DNA of 64,000 bases from the NCBI RefSeq assembly GCF_032463525.1, contig NZ_CP135971.1:3224001-3288000 (forward strand). Direction: 5' to 3'. The position numbers were made by a program, and so were the translations under genes. Below are positions 1-10,879 of the stretch, piece by piece. The stretch comes from Pseudomonas sp. DTU_2021_1001937_2_SI_NGA_ILE_001 (GTDB lineage Bacteria > Pseudomonadota > Gammaproteobacteria > Pseudomonadales > Pseudomonadaceae). Within the stretch, counting starts at the first letter, position 1. Every line of letters begins with the position of its first letter. Under the pieces are notes generated by a model that saw only the letters and a program-made list of their open reading frames with translations, was not told the origin of the DNA and searched no databases.

Positions 1-1615
<1,615 letters not shown>

Positions 1616-1645
1616 GGCATACGGCTCTGTGGGTGAACGGGCGGC

Positions 1646-2434
1646 TTACTGCCAGGCGGGTCGGCGTTTTTCCAGAAAGGCCGCCAGGCCCTCCTGGCCC
1701 TCTTCGCTGACGCGAATGCCGGCGATCACGCTTTCGGTGCGCTGGCGCAACGCATCGCTCAGCTCGCCGCTGCCCACATCGTGCAGCAGCGCCTTGGTCA
1801 CGCGCATGGCCTGCGGGCTGTTGAGCAGCAGGTTGTCCAGCCACTGGCCCAGCGCCGCGTCCAGTTCGGCTTCGGGGTAGCACTCGGCAAGCAGCCCGAG
1901 TTCCCGCGCCCGCACCCCGTCGAAGCGTTCGGCGCTCAGTGCGTAGCGGCGGCTGGCGCGCTCGCCCAGGGCCTGCACCACGTAGGGGCTGATCACCGCC
2001 GGGGCCAGGCCGATGCGCACTTCGGAAAGGCTGAACTGCGCCTCACGGCTGCCGATGGCGAAGTCGCAGCAGGCCACCAGGCCGACCGCGCCGCCGAACG
2101 CCGCGCCCTGCACCACCGCCAGGGTCGGGCACGGCAGGTGGTACAGCAGGTCCATCAGGTCGCCCAGGCGATGCGCGTCCTTGAGGTTGGCGGCGTAGTC
2201 CAGCTGCGCGCAGGCCTGCATCCAGGCCAGGTCGGCACCGGCCGAGAAGTGCTTGCCGCGCCCGCGCAGCAGCAGCAAGCGCAGGTTTTCATCGTCGCTC
2301 AGCTGGCGCAGGGCCTGGCTCAGCTCGGCGATCACCTCGGCATTGAAGGCGTTGTGTTTGTCGGGGCGGTTGAGCCACAGGGTGGCGAAGCCCCGTGGGT
2401 CGTGGTGCAGTTCGATGTGGCTGAAACTGTTCAT
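1646..2434 (-). CDS. liuC: Methylglutaconyl-CoA hydratase (enoyl-CoA hydratase family)
   Basis: Hydrates 3-methylglutaconyl-CoA to HMG-CoA in leucine catabolism. The protein is 262 residues, a normal length for the crotonase family. Visible motifs are NRPDKHNAFN, the oxyanion-hole segment GRGKHFSAGADLAWM and the second half GAAFGGAVGLVACCDFAIG followed by FSLSEVRIGLAPAVISPYV. The start at 2434 (MNSFSHIELHH) was preferred to a longer in-frame extension because the extension is out-of-frame liuB sequence. It begins 13 bases after liuB ends and ends 30 bases before liuD, so it is co-transcribed. A generic enoyl-CoA hydratase is the alternative, but operon context makes the Liu role likely. Confidence 0.92.
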   Translation of the reverse strand: MNSFSHIELHHDPRGFATLWLNRPDKHNAFNAEVIAELSQALRQLSDDENLRLLLLRGRGKHFSAGADLAWMQACAQLDYAANLKDAHRLGDLMDLLYHLPCPTLAVVQGAAFGGAVGLVACCDFAIGSREAQFSLSEVRIGLAPAVISPYVVQALGERASRRYALSAERFDGVRARELGLLAECYPEAELDAALGQWLDNLLLNSPQAMRVTKALLHDVGSGELSDALRQRTESVIAGIRVSEEGQEGLAAFLEKRRPAWQ

Positions 2435-2447
2435 GGCAGGGGCTCTC

Positions 2448-4055
2448 CTACATGCGGAAGACGCCGAAACGGGTGGCCTCGATGGGCGCGTTGAGGCTGG
2501 CGGAAATCGCCAGGGCCAGGATTTCCCGGGTCTGCGCCGGGTCGATGACGCCGTCGTCCCACAGTCGCGCACTGGAATACAGCGCCGAGGCCTGGCGTTC
2601 GTACTGCTCGACGATGGGCTGGCGCAGGCGCTGTTCATCGGCGTCGCTGAACGCCTGGCCGGCACGTTCGGCTTGTTCGCGCTTGACCTGCACCAGCACC
2701 CCGGCGGCCTGCTGCGCGCCCATCACGCCGATGCGGGCGTTGGGCCACATCCACAGAAAGCGCGGGTCGTAGGCGCGGCCGCACATGCCGTAGTTACCGG
2801 CACCGAAACTGCCGCCAATGATGACCGTGAATTTCGGCACCCGCGCACAGGCCACGGCGGTGACCAGCTTGGCGCCGTGTTTGGCGATGCCGCCGGCTTC
2901 GTATTTCTGGCCGACCATGAAGCCGGTGATGTTCTGCAAAAACAGCAACGGAATGCCGCGCTGGCAGGCCAGTTCGATGAAATGCGCGCCCTTCTGCGCG
3001 GCCTCAGCGAAGAGAATGCCGTTGTTGGCCAGCACCGCCACCGGGTAACCCGCGATACGGGCAAAGCCGCACACCAGGGTGGGGCCGAACAGCGCCTTGA
3101 ATTCGTCCAGTTGCGAGTCGTCCACCAAGCGGGCAATGACCTCGCGCACGTCGAACGGCTGCTTGGGGTCGCTGGGCACGATGCCGTACAACTCGTCGGC
3201 GGCATAGCGCGGTGCGATGGGTGCCTGCACCTGCAGTTCACCGAGCTTGCGCCAGTTGAGGTTGGCCACGCAGCGGCGGGCCAGGGCCAAGGCATGGGCA
3301 TCATCTTCGGCGTAGTGGTCGGCGACGCCTGAGGTCTTGCAGTGCACGTCGGCACCGCCGAGGTCTTCGGCACTCACCACCTCACCGGTGGCGGCCTTCA
3401 CCAGCGGCGGGCCGGCGAGAAAGATGGTCGCCTGGTTGCGCACCATGATGGTCTCGTCGCTCATGGCCGGCACATAGGCGCCGCCAGCGGTGCACGAGCC
3501 CATCACCACGGCGATTTGTGGAATGCCCTGGGCGCTGAGGTTGGCCTGGTTGAAGAAGATCCGCCCGAAGTGCTCACGGTCGGGGAACACTTCATCCTGG
3601 CGTGGCAGGTTGGCGCCGCCGGAGTCCACCAAGTAGAGACACGGCAGGCGGTTTTCACCGGCAATGGCCTGGGCACGCAGGTGCTTTTTCACGGTCAGCG
3701 GGTAGTAGCTGCCGCCCTTCACCGTGGCGTCGTTGGCGATGATCATGCACTCCACGCCCTCGACGCGGCCGATGCCGGCGATCAGCCCGGCGGCGGCGAC
3801 GTCTTCGCCATACACCTCATGGGCGGCCAACTGGCCGACTTCCAGGAATGGCGAGCCGGGGTCGAGCAGGCGTTCGATGCGCTCGCGGGGCAGCAGCTTG
3901 CCCTTGGCCTGGTGGCGCTGCTGGGCCTTTGCCCCACCGCCTTGGCTGACCTGCGCCAGCAGGCTGCGCAGGGCCTCGACCTGACCCAGCAGGGCATCAC
4001 GGTTGGCGAGGTATTCGGGGGCACGGGGGTTGATCCGGGTCTGCAGAATGGTCAT
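2448..4055 (-). CDS. liuB: Methylcrotonyl-CoA carboxylase carboxyltransferase (beta) subunit
   Basis: Carboxyltransferase half of methylcrotonyl-CoA carboxylase; it moves CO2 from biotin (on LiuD) to 3-methylcrotonyl-CoA. The protein is 535 residues, as usual for the family. It shows the two crotonase-like halves: the N-terminal region with [20 protein letters not shown] and [17 protein letters not shown], and the C-terminal region with [32 protein letters not shown] and [19 protein letters not shown]. It starts 13 bases after liuA and runs into liuC with a short gap. No internal disruption is seen. Confidence 0.95.
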   Translation of the reverse strand: MTILQTRINPRAPEYLANRDALLGQVEALRSLLAQVSQGGGAKAQQRHQAKGKLLPRERIERLLDPGSPFLEVGQLAAHEVYGEDVAAAGLIAGIGRVEGVECMIIANDATVKGGSYYPLTVKKHLRAQAIAGENRLPCLYLVDSGGANLPRQDEVFPDREHFGRIFFNQANLSAQGIPQIAVVMGSCTAGGAYVPAMSDETIMVRNQATIFLAGPPLVKAATGEVVSAEDLGGADVHCKTSGVADHYAEDDAHALALARRCVANLNWRKLGELQVQAPIAPRYAADELYGIVPSDPKQPFDVREVIARLVDDSQLDEFKALFGPTLVCGFARIAGYPVAVLANNGILFAEAAQKGAHFIELACQRGIPLLFLQNITGFMVGQKYEAGGIAKHGAKLVTAVACARVPKFTVIIGGSFGAGNYGMCGRAYDPRFLWMWPNARIGVMGAQQAAGVLVQVKREQAERAGQAFSDADEQRLRQPIVEQYERQASALYSSARLWDDGVIDPAQTREILALAISASLNAPIEATRFGVFRM

Positions 4056-4068
4056 GGCCGGCTCCGCT

Positions 4069-5250
4069 TCACAGGGTTTCGTTGAACAGCTCGCGGCCGA
4101 TCAGCATGCGGCGGATCTCGCTGGTGCCGGCGCCGATTTCATACAGCTTGGCATCACGCCACAGGCGCCCCACCGGGTATTCGTTGATGTAGCCGTTGCC
4201 GCCGAGAATCTGGATCGCCTCGCCGGCCAGCCAGGTGGCTTTTTCGGCGGTGTACAGAATCACCCCGGCGCAGTCCTTGCGCACCTGGCGCACATGGCCG
4301 CTGCCCTGCGCGTCGAGGTGCTTGCCCACCGCGTAGAGGTAGGCGCGGCAGGCCTGCTGGGTGGTGTACATGTCGGCCAGCTTGCCCTGGATAAGCTGGA
4401 ATTCGCCGATGCTCTGGCCGAACTGCTTGCGGTCGTGGATGTACGGCACCACCACGTCCATGGCCGCCTGCATCAGCCCCAGCGGCCCGCCGGAGAGCAC
4501 TGCGCGCTCGTAGTCCAGACCGCTCATCAGCACCCGCGCGCCGTCGCCCACCGCGCCCAGCACGTTCTCTTCGGGCACCTCGACGTTCTGGAACACCAGC
4601 TCGCCGGTGTGCGAACCGCGCATGCCGAGCTTGTCGAGCTTCTGCGCCACCGAGAACCCCGGCATGCCCTTTTCGACGATGAAGGCGGTCATGCCCTTGG
4701 CCCCGGCATTCGGGTCGGTCTTGGCGTAGACCACCAGCACGTCGCAGTCCGGGCCGTTGGTGATCCACATCTTGGTGCCGTTGAGCACGTAGCGGTCGCC
4801 TTGGCGGTCGGCACGCAGCTTCATGGAGATGACATCCGAGCCGGCATTGGGCTCGCTCATCGCCAGCGCACCGATGTGCTCGCCGCTGATCAACCGCGGC
4901 AGAAAGCGGCGCTTCTGTGCCTCGCTGCCGTTGCGGTTGATCTGGTTCACGCACAGGTTGGAATGCGCGCCGTACGACAGGCCGATGCCCCCCGCAGCGC
5001 GGGAGATTTCCTCCATGGCGATCATGTGTGCCAGGTAACCCATGCCGGCACCGCCGTATTCTTCGCTGACGGTCAGGCCCAGCAGGCCCATGTCACCGAA
5101 CTTGCGCCACAGGTCCATGGGGAACTGGTCGCTGCGGTCGGCTTCGGCGGCACGCGGGGCGATTTCCCGGGCGGCGAAGGCGGCGACCGAGTCGCGGAGC
5201 ATGTCGATCTCCTCGCCAAGGAAGAAATTCAGTCCGGGCAGCTGGCTCAT
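4069..5250 (-). CDS. liuA: Isovaleryl-CoA dehydrogenase
   Basis: FAD flavoenzyme oxidising isovaleryl-CoA to 3-methylcrotonyl-CoA. The start at 5250 ([16 protein letters not shown]) has a GGAGG ribosome site just upstream; a codon 18 bases earlier has none. The 393-residue protein shows acyl-CoA dehydrogenase signatures [20 protein letters not shown] and the FAD/dimer motif [22 protein letters not shown]. The segment [12 protein letters not shown] carries the catalytic Glu in the position typical of isovaleryl-CoA dehydrogenases, rather than near the C terminus as in most acyl-CoA dehydrogenases. That supports the specific assignment. It sits 40 bases after liuR. Confidence 0.95.
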   Translation of the reverse strand: MSQLPGLNFFLGEEIDMLRDSVAAFAAREIAPRAAEADRSDQFPMDLWRKFGDMGLLGLTVSEEYGGAGMGYLAHMIAMEEISRAAGGIGLSYGAHSNLCVNQINRNGSEAQKRRFLPRLISGEHIGALAMSEPNAGSDVISMKLRADRQGDRYVLNGTKMWITNGPDCDVLVVYAKTDPNAGAKGMTAFIVEKGMPGFSVAQKLDKLGMRGSHTGELVFQNVEVPEENVLGAVGDGARVLMSGLDYERAVLSGGPLGLMQAAMDVVVPYIHDRKQFGQSIGEFQLIQGKLADMYTTQQACRAYLYAVGKHLDAQGSGHVRQVRKDCAGVILYTAEKATWLAGEAIQILGGNGYINEYPVGRLWRDAKLYEIGAGTSEIRRMLIGRELFNETL

Positions 5251-5290
5251 GGTGGTCCTCCGTCGCACAGGGGGCGATTGGTTCTTGTGG

Positions 5291-5668
5291 TTATTCGCAG
5301 GTGGCGCAGTCTTGCAGGGCGGTGCGGCAGCGTTGTTCGGCGGCCTGCAACTCCAGCTGCATCTGCTGGATGTCGGCCAGTTGGCGGTCGAGCTGCTGGC
5401 GGCGCTCTTCGATCTTTTCCAGAAAGCGCTTCAGTTGCTTGCGGTTGCCGCTGCGCGGGTCGTACATGTCGATCAGTTCCTTGCACTCGACCAGCGAGAA
5501 ACCGATGCGCTTGCCGCGCAGAATCAGCTTGAGGGTCACCCGATCACGCGCGCTGTACACGCGCTCCTGGCCCTTGCGCCGGGGTTTGAGCAGGCCTTGT
5601 TCCTCGTAGAAACGGATGGTCCGGGTGGTTACCGCGAACTCGCTGGCCAAGTCGGAAATGCCGTACAT
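5291..5668 (-). CDS. liuR: MerR-family regulator of leucine/isovalerate degradation
   Basis: A 125-residue MerR-type regulator. The N-terminal winged helix-turn-helix reads [20 protein letters not shown], then [23 protein letters not shown], followed by a dimerising coiled coil and a C-terminal CATCE. The start at 5668 follows GGAGG with six bases of spacing; an ATG 15 bases upstream is in frame but lacks a good site. It is the promoter-proximal gene of the liu operon. A palindromic site directly upstream (5694-5708) fits autoregulation. In the known LiuR family, regulation responds to branched-chain acyl-CoA intermediates. Confidence 0.9.
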   Translation of the reverse strand: MYGISDLASEFAVTTRTIRFYEEQGLLKPRRKGQERVYSARDRVTLKLILRGKRIGFSLVECKELIDMYDPRSGNRKQLKRFLEKIEERRQQLDRQLADIQQMQLELQAAEQRCRTALQDCATCE

Positions 5669-5693
5669 GCGCGCCGCCTCCACTCCCTTACCC

Positions 5694-5708
5694 TTACGTT
5701 AACGTCAA
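5694..5708. promoter_or_regulatory. Candidate LiuR operator
   Basis: TTACGTTAACGTCAA contains a perfect ACGTT/AACGT palindrome centred at 5700/5701, about 26 bases before the liuR start codon. On the liuR strand it begins TTGACGTTAACG. This matches the kind of ACGT-rich dyad described for LiuR in proteobacteria. The assignment is inferred from position and palindrome. Confidence 0.6.
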
Positions 5709-5806
5709 CCCGCAGACCCAAGTGCCATGCAGGCTGGCGCTTTACCTTCAGCAAAGGCGCAGTTCGGCCAAAACGCAAATCGGTGGTTGAAAAATCGCCC
5801 GGGCGT

Positions 5807-6712
5807 TCAGCCTTCACGCTGCCATGGCGGGACGCCCGCGAAGCGCTCGGCGAGAAAATCCAGCAAGGCGCGCAAGGCCAGCGGCATGTGCCGCCGCGAG
5901 GCATACACCGCGTGGATGCCCAGGCTGGCCGGCTGATGGTCCGGCAGCAGCGCCACCAGCCGACCCTGGCGAATCAGCGGCAGCACCAGGTAAGTGGGCA
6001 ACAACGCCACGCCGCTGTGGTTGAGCACCGCCTGCAACAGCGCCACGGCGTCGTTGCTGCTCAGGCCGCCGCTGACTTCCACGGCCACGTCCTGCTCGCC
6101 CCGGCGAAAGCGCCACAGGGTGCGGCCGTGGTAGCTGTGGGTCAGGCAGTTGTGCTGGGCCAGGTCTTCGGCCCGCGCCGGGGCGCCGTGGCGGCTGAGG
6201 TATTGCGGGGCGGCGACCACCAGCGAATCGCAGGTGGCCAGGCGCCGGGCGATCAGTTGCGGGTCGAGGTCATCGGTGATGCGCACGGCCAGGTCGATGC
6301 CTTCTTCGACCAGGTTGACGGTGCGGTCGAGCAGTTGCAGGTCGACCTTCACCTGGGGGTAGCGGGTGACGAAGTCCGCCACGGCCGCCGTGAGTTGCGC
6401 CTGGCCGAACGAGGTGCTGCAGGTCAGGCGCAAGGGCCCCTGGGGCTCGGCCTGTGGCTGCGCGACGCTGGCCTGGATGTCGCTACTCTGTTCCAGCAAC
6501 CGGCGGCACTTGGGCAGGATTTCCTGGCCGACGCTGGTCAGGGTCAGGCGCCGCGTGGTGCGGTGCATCAGGCGCCCGCCCAGCCAGGTTTCCAGCTCGC
6601 CCAAGGCCCGCGACACCACCGAACGCGACACCCCCAATCGCTCGGCGGCGGCGGTCTGGCTGCCGGTGTCGACCACCGTGACGAACACCTGCATAGCCAT
6701 CAATCGATCCAT
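5807..6712 (-). CDS. LysR-family transcriptional regulator
   Basis: A 301-residue LysR regulator. The N-terminal helix-turn-helix (MDRLMAMQVFVTVVDTGSQTAAAERLGVSRSVVSRALGEL, split here only for description) occupies about residues 1-60. The LysR substrate domain follows, with LRLTCSTSFGQAQL near residue 95. It is divergently oriented to the secreted metallo-beta-lactamase-fold gene at 6812, with about 100 bases between start codons. That arrangement usually means the regulator controls the neighbour. The effector cannot be read from the sequence. Confidence 0.88.
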   Translation of the reverse strand: MDRLMAMQVFVTVVDTGSQTAAAERLGVSRSVVSRALGELETWLGGRLMHRTTRRLTLTSVGQEILPKCRRLLEQSSDIQASVAQPQAEPQGPLRLTCSTSFGQAQLTAAVADFVTRYPQVKVDLQLLDRTVNLVEEGIDLAVRITDDLDPQLIARRLATCDSLVVAAPQYLSRHGAPARAEDLAQHNCLTHSYHGRTLWRFRRGEQDVAVEVSGGLSSNDAVALLQAVLNHSGVALLPTYLVLPLIRQGRLVALLPDHQPASLGIHAVYASRRHMPLALRALLDFLAERFAGVPPWQREG

Positions 6713-6811
6713 GATTCGCTCGATCTGCGCAACAAATATGCCGGGAATCTAGCATTTTTCTTGCTGCATTCAGCAACTATCTTGAAGCCCTCAATGCCTC
6801 AGGAGTCCGTC

Positions 6812-7687
6812 ATGGCCCAATCGCTGTTCACTTCCCTCCTCGCCGCCGCGTCGCTGGCCATCAGCGGCGCAGCCCTGGCCGCCAGTACGCCGAATCTGCA
6901 AACCTACAACCCCGGCCACGATGCGGTATTCCCGGTGGCGTCGGTACTGGTCACCGGCGAGCACGACGCCATTCTGGTCGATGCGCAGTTCGGCAAGCGC
7001 CAGGCCGAACAACTGGTGCAGAAGGTGCGCCAGAGCGGCAAGACCCTGCGGCAGATCTACATCAGCCATGGCGACCCGGATTACTACTTCGGCCTCGACA
7101 CCCTGACCGCTGCCTTCCCCGACGCCGAGGTACTGGCCAGCGCGCCGACGGTGGCGCACATCCAGCGCACCATGAACGACAAGCTCGCCTACTGGGGACC
7201 CAAGCTCGGCGCGGATGCGCCCAAGCGCCTGGTCGTGCCCAAGGTGCTGCAGGGCGACCACCTGACCCTGGAAGGCCACACCTTGCAGGTCATGGGCCTG
7301 AACGGCCCGCAACCCGAGCGCACCTACCTGTGGATGCCGGCGCTCAAGGCGGTGTTCGGTGGCGTGGTGCTGTCGAGCAACCTGCACGTGTGGATGGCCG
7401 ATACCCAGACCGCGCAATCCCACGCCGACTGGCTCAAGACCCTGGCTGACATCCAGGCCCTGAAGCCTGCCATGGTGATCCCCGGCCATGCCCTGCCCGG
7501 TCCGCAAAGCGCTGCCGAGTCGGTGGCCTTCACGGCTGGCTACATCCGCGCCTTCGACGCGGAAACCGCCAAGGCCAAGGACGCCGCGGCGCTCATCGAA
7601 GCCATGAAAAAGCGCTATCCCGGCCTGGCAGACGAAGCCTCGCTGGAACTGAGTGCCAAAGTGGCCAAGAAGGAGATGAGTTGGTAA
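6812..7687 (+). CDS. Secreted metallo-beta-lactamase-fold hydrolase
   Basis: A 291-residue protein whose first 23 residues look like a Sec signal peptide (hydrophobic LLAAASLAISG, cleavage after AALA). The start at 6812 follows AGGAG. The mature part has the fold's usual order: a strand with ILVDAQFG, then SHGDPDYYFGLDTL where the HxHxDH zinc motif would be, then VIPGHALPG near residue 225. The zinc motif is unusual: HGDPDY instead of HxHxDH, so a first zinc ligand pair is altered. It is divergent from a LysR gene and precedes an ABC importer by about 170 bases. The substrate is unknown. Confidence 0.8.
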   Translation: MAQSLFTSLLAAASLAISGAALAASTPNLQTYNPGHDAVFPVASVLVTGEHDAILVDAQFGKRQAEQLVQKVRQSGKTLRQIYISHGDPDYYFGLDTLTAAFPDAEVLASAPTVAHIQRTMNDKLAYWGPKLGADAPKRLVVPKVLQGDHLTLEGHTLQVMGLNGPQPERTYLWMPALKAVFGGVVLSSNLHVWMADTQTAQSHADWLKTLADIQALKPAMVIPGHALPGPQSAAESVAFTAGYIRAFDAETAKAKDAAALIEAMKKRYPGLADEASLELSAKVAKKEMSW

Positions 7688-7730
7688 GTGCCAGGGCAGA
7701 CCGTCCGAATACTGCACACCTTGCATATTA

Positions 7731-7771
7731 GGTTATGCCCAAATTGAATTTCCCTGATTACTCTCATAACC
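7731..7771. promoter_or_regulatory. Inverted repeat upstream of ABC importer operon
   Basis: GGTTATG (7731-7737) and CATAACC (7765-7771) form a perfect 7-bp inverted repeat separated by 27 AT-rich bases. It is about 90 bases before the substrate-binding protein gene. The AT-rich centre may hold the promoter. Role as an operator is inferred only from symmetry and position. Confidence 0.35.
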
Positions 7772-7859
7772 GATAACGTGTGCTTCGTTCAGGGAGCGGC
7801 CATCTCGATCGAGGTACAGGCTTCGCCTCCTGGCCCTTTCAATCGCCATCGGAGGCTCC

Positions 7860-8930
7860 ATGAGCATCATGTCCCTCAATCGCCGACGCCTGCTCGCCCT
7901 GGCCGGTACCGCCACGGCGGCAGCACTGGTCAGCCGCCTGGGTTTCGCCGACGACCTTCACAGCGGGCATGCCGGGCATACCAGCCCACCCGTCGGCAGC
8001 GGGCTGGATCTGGACAGCAGCCGCTGGGTGCTGCCCGAGCCACGCAAGGTCAAGATCGCCACCAATCTCAATGCGGTGTGCCTGGCCCCGGTGGCCGTGG
8101 CTGACAGCCAGGGCATCTTCAAGCGCCACAACCTTGATGTGGAGTTCGTCAACTTCGGCAACTCCACCGAGGTGCTGCTCGAATCCATGGCCACCGGCAA
8201 AGCCGACGCCGCCACCGGCATGGCGCTGCGCTGGCTCAAGGCGCTGGAGCAAGGCTTCGACGTCAAGCTCACCGCCGGCACCCACGGTGGCTGCCTGCGC
8301 CTGCTGACCCTCAAGGACGGCCCACAGAGCCTCGCCGCCCTCAAGGGCAGCACTATCGGCGTAACCGACATGGCGGCGGCAGACAAGAACTTCTTCTCGC
8401 TGATGCTCAAGCGTCATGGCGTGGACCCGATCCGCGACGTGACCTGGCGCGTCTACCCCATCGACCTGCTCAGCGTGGCGCTGGAAAAAGGCGAGATCCA
8501 GGCCGCCAGCGGCTCGGACCCAATCATGTACCGGGTCAAGCAGCAGCCGGCCTTCCGCGAGTTGGCCACCAATATGATCGAGGACTACGCGAACATGAGC
8601 TGCTGCGTGGTGGGGGTCAGCGGCAAGCTGGCGCGCAACGAGCAACCGGTGGCCGCAGCGATCACCCATTCGATCCTGCAGGCGCATGCCTGGGCCTTCA
8701 AGAACCCCGATGCGGTAGCCGAGGAGTTTCTCAAGTTCGCCCTCAATACCAACAAGCAGGAAGTGCGTGCGATCCTCACCGAGCACACCCACGGCTATTA
8801 CTCGGTGGGCAAGACCTTCGAGAAAGAGATCGCCGTGTACGCCCGCGACCTCAAGCAAGTGGAAGTGCTGCGCCCGCGCACCGACCCCGTGCAATTCGCG
8901 GAGAGCATCCATGCCGACGTATTCGCTTGA
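7860..8930 (+). CDS. ABC transporter substrate-binding protein (NMT1/taurine-nitrate class), Tat-type signal
   Basis: A 356-residue periplasmic binding protein. The N terminus (NRRRLLALAGTATAAALVS) resembles a Tat signal. It is followed by a short histidine-rich segment, HSGHAGH, near residues 38-44. The core has the NMT1/SsuA-like layout: VKIATNLNAVCLAPVAVADSQGIFKRHNLDVEFV, then ALKGSTIGVTDMA. The start at 7860 has GGAGG five bases upstream. The permease gene overlaps its end by 20 bases, so the genes are coupled. The ligand cannot be named; the histidines suggest possible metal contact, which is speculation. Confidence 0.85.
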   Translation: MSIMSLNRRRLLALAGTATAAALVSRLGFADDLHSGHAGHTSPPVGSGLDLDSSRWVLPEPRKVKIATNLNAVCLAPVAVADSQGIFKRHNLDVEFVNFGNSTEVLLESMATGKADAATGMALRWLKALEQGFDVKLTAGTHGGCLRLLTLKDGPQSLAALKGSTIGVTDMAAADKNFFSLMLKRHGVDPIRDVTWRVYPIDLLSVALEKGEIQAASGSDPIMYRVKQQPAFRELATNMIEDYANMSCCVVGVSGKLARNEQPVAAAITHSILQAHAWAFKNPDAVAEEFLKFALNTNKQEVRAILTEHTHGYYSVGKTFEKEIAVYARDLKQVEVLRPRTDPVQFAESIHADVFA

Positions 8931-9906
8931 ACGCACCGGCGACGCGCCGGCGCCCGCCGTCAAGCCCTGGCGCGGCGGCCTGCTGGCGGCGCTGGCATGG
9001 CTGGCCTTCGCGCTGTTCACCGCGCTGTACCCGGACGGCGGGCGACCCTGGCCGTTCACTCAAGAGCTGGCCATCGCCAGTGGCGCGGTGGCACTACTGC
9101 TGGCTTTGCTCGCCCTGCTGCCAGGATCGTTCGCCCGTCCGTTGGACGCGCTCAAGCCTGCCGGCCCATGGCTGGCGGCGCTGCCCCTGCTGCTCGGGCT
9201 GTGGGTGCTGCTGACCGCCAAGATCGTCGTGTTGCCGGTGCCGTTCTTCGCCCCGCCGCAAGCGCTGATCGAAGTCTTCATCGATGATTGGGCACGCCTG
9301 GGCGAGAGCCTGCTGCATTCGTTCTGGCTGCTGTTCAACGGCGTGGTCCTGGGCGCTCTGAGCGGCTTCGCCGCTGGGGTGTCGATCGGCTGGTCGCAGC
9401 GCATCGGCTATTGGGTGCACCCGGTGCTGCGTATCCTCGGTCCGGTGCCCTCCACCGCGCTGCTGCCGATCTGCTTTTTCTTCTTTCCCACCAGCTGGAG
9501 CGCCAGCGTGTTTCTCATCGCCCTTGCCACCTGGTTCCCGGTCACGGTGCTGACCTGGTCGGGTGTCGCGAGCGTGGACAAGGCCTATTACGAGGTAGCG
9601 CGCACCCTGGGCGCCGACTCGCGCTTCCTGATTCTGCGCGTGGCCATTCCCGCCGCCCTGCCGAACGTGTTCGTCGGCCTGTTCATGGGGCTGGGCGCGT
9701 CGTTCTCAGTGCTGGTAGTGGCGGAGATGATGGGTGTGAAAGCAGGCCTGGGCTGGTACCTGCAATGGGCCCAGGGCTGGGCGGCCTACGCCAACATGTA
9801 TGCGGCGCTGCTGGTGATGGCGCTGCTCTGCTCGGGGCTGATCACCCTGTTGTTCAAGATTCGCGACCGCGTTTTGGCGTGGCAGAAAGGAGCGGTGCAA
9901 TGGTGA
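8911..9906 (+). CDS. ABC transporter permease (SsuC/TauC/NrtB class)
   Basis: Inner-membrane permease of 331 residues. The start at 8911 (MPTYSLERTGDAPAPAVKPW) overlaps the binding-protein stop by 20 bases. The C-terminal 200 residues hold the binding-protein-dependent permease domain with the EAA-like loop KAYYEVARTLGADSRFLILRVAIPAALPNVFVGL. Before it lie about three hydrophobic segments (around residues 22-38, 50-70 and 82-103), more than the usual N terminus of this class. The ATPase gene overlaps its stop codon in ATGGTGA. Confidence 0.88.
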   Translation: MPTYSLERTGDAPAPAVKPWRGGLLAALAWLAFALFTALYPDGGRPWPFTQELAIASGAVALLLALLALLPGSFARPLDALKPAGPWLAALPLLLGLWVLLTAKIVVLPVPFFAPPQALIEVFIDDWARLGESLLHSFWLLFNGVVLGALSGFAAGVSIGWSQRIGYWVHPVLRILGPVPSTALLPICFFFFPTSWSASVFLIALATWFPVTVLTWSGVASVDKAYYEVARTLGADSRFLILRVAIPAALPNVFVGLFMGLGASFSVLVVAEMMGVKAGLGWYLQWAQGWAAYANMYAALLVMALLCSGLITLLFKIRDRVLAWQKGAVQW

Positions 9907-10685
9907 GTGCGGCAGCGGTGGCAGCAGAACCCGGCATGACCCTGAACATTCGTGGCCTGAGCCACGCCTTCGAACTGGGCGATGGGCGCCTGCCGGTGCT
10001 GGACAAGGTCGATCTGCGCCTGGCCCCTGGCGAGAGCGTCGGGCTGCTCGGCCCCTCGGGTTGCGGCAAGAGCACTTTGCTGCGCTTGGTCGCCGGGCTG
10101 GAGAAACTGCAGGCAGGGCAGCTGCTGGCGGACGACAGCCCGATTCCCGGCCCCCATCATTCCCGGGTGCTGGTGTTCCAGGACCCTACCCTCTATCCGT
10201 GGCGCAGCGTCTGGGACAACGTTGCCTTGGGCTTACAAGCCAGGGGCCAGCTGAAGCATCAGCGCCAGCGCGTGGATGAAACCCTCGGCAAGGTCGGTCT
10301 GCTGGAGTTTCGCGACGCCTACCCGCGCCAGTTGTCCGGCGGCATGGCCCAGCGCGCCGCGCTGGCCCGAGCGCTGATCAACGAGCCGCGCCTGCTGCTG
10401 CTCGACGAACCATTGGGCAAGCTCGACTCGCTAACCCGCATCGCCATGCAGGGCGAACTGATCCGCCTATGGCAGCAACAGCGCTACAGTTCGCTGCTGG
10501 TCACCCATGATGTCGAAGAGGCCTTGTTGCTTTGCGACCGGGTGCTGGTGTTCTCTGCCAGGCCCGCGCGGGTGCTGGCCGAACTGCAGATCGACCGCCC
10601 CTACCCCCGTCGCCGCGACGACCCCAGGTTGCTGGAGCTACGCCAGCATGCGTTGGAGCTGCTAGGCCAAGGCAGTGACTGGTAA
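9900..10685 (+). CDS. ABC transporter ATP-binding protein (SsuB/TauB/NrtD class)
   Basis: A 261-residue ATPase. Walker A is GPSGCGKST at residues 51-59; the Q-loop lies in VFQDPTLYPWRSV; the signature LSGGMAQRAALARAL and Walker B LLLLDEPLGKLD follow, then the H-loop LLVTHDVEEALLL. It overlaps the permease stop codon and completes a three-gene importer operon. No further gene follows on the same strand for almost 700 bases. Confidence 0.92.
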   Translation: MVSAAAVAAEPGMTLNIRGLSHAFELGDGRLPVLDKVDLRLAPGESVGLLGPSGCGKSTLLRLVAGLEKLQAGQLLADDSPIPGPHHSRVLVFQDPTLYPWRSVWDNVALGLQARGQLKHQRQRVDETLGKVGLLEFRDAYPRQLSGGMAQRAALARALINEPRLLLLDEPLGKLDSLTRIAMQGELIRLWQQQRYSSLLVTHDVEEALLLCDRVLVFSARPARVLAELQIDRPYPRRRDDPRLLELRQHALELLGQGSDW

Positions 10686-10754
10686 GCATGACGAACCGCC
10701 CAAGGGCGAACCTCAGCCGCCCACGCTTCCCGGCTGAAGTCGGCCCTACCCACC

Positions 10755-10879
10755 ATACTGCTCAGTTAGGCGCATCCCGGCTTTTGTTGGAGCTTGCTCG
10801 CGAACAATCCGCCAAAGCCCGCGCATCTGCTGTGGACTTGAGGCAGCCATCGCGAGCAGGCTCCAACAAGGTCTGACTA
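10755..10879. repeat. REPIN/MITE-like palindromic element (type B core)
   Basis: The left end reads ATACTGCTCAGTTAGG and the right end AAGGTCTGACTA. The core is a pair of inverted arms: GTTGGAGCTTGCTCGCGAAC and CATCGCGAGCAGGCTCCAAC. It lies directly beside an older REP arm (CGGCTGAAGTCGGCCCTACC at 10731-10750). The same architecture recurs at 35431-35575 and 51514-51651. Confidence 0.75.

Noticed and set aside
5042..7687. Reading frame that seems to fuse a long N-terminal part to the metallo-beta-lactamase-fold protein
   Set aside because: The upstream part runs antisense to liuR and the LysR gene. The signal peptide and AGGAG at 6812 mark the real start.
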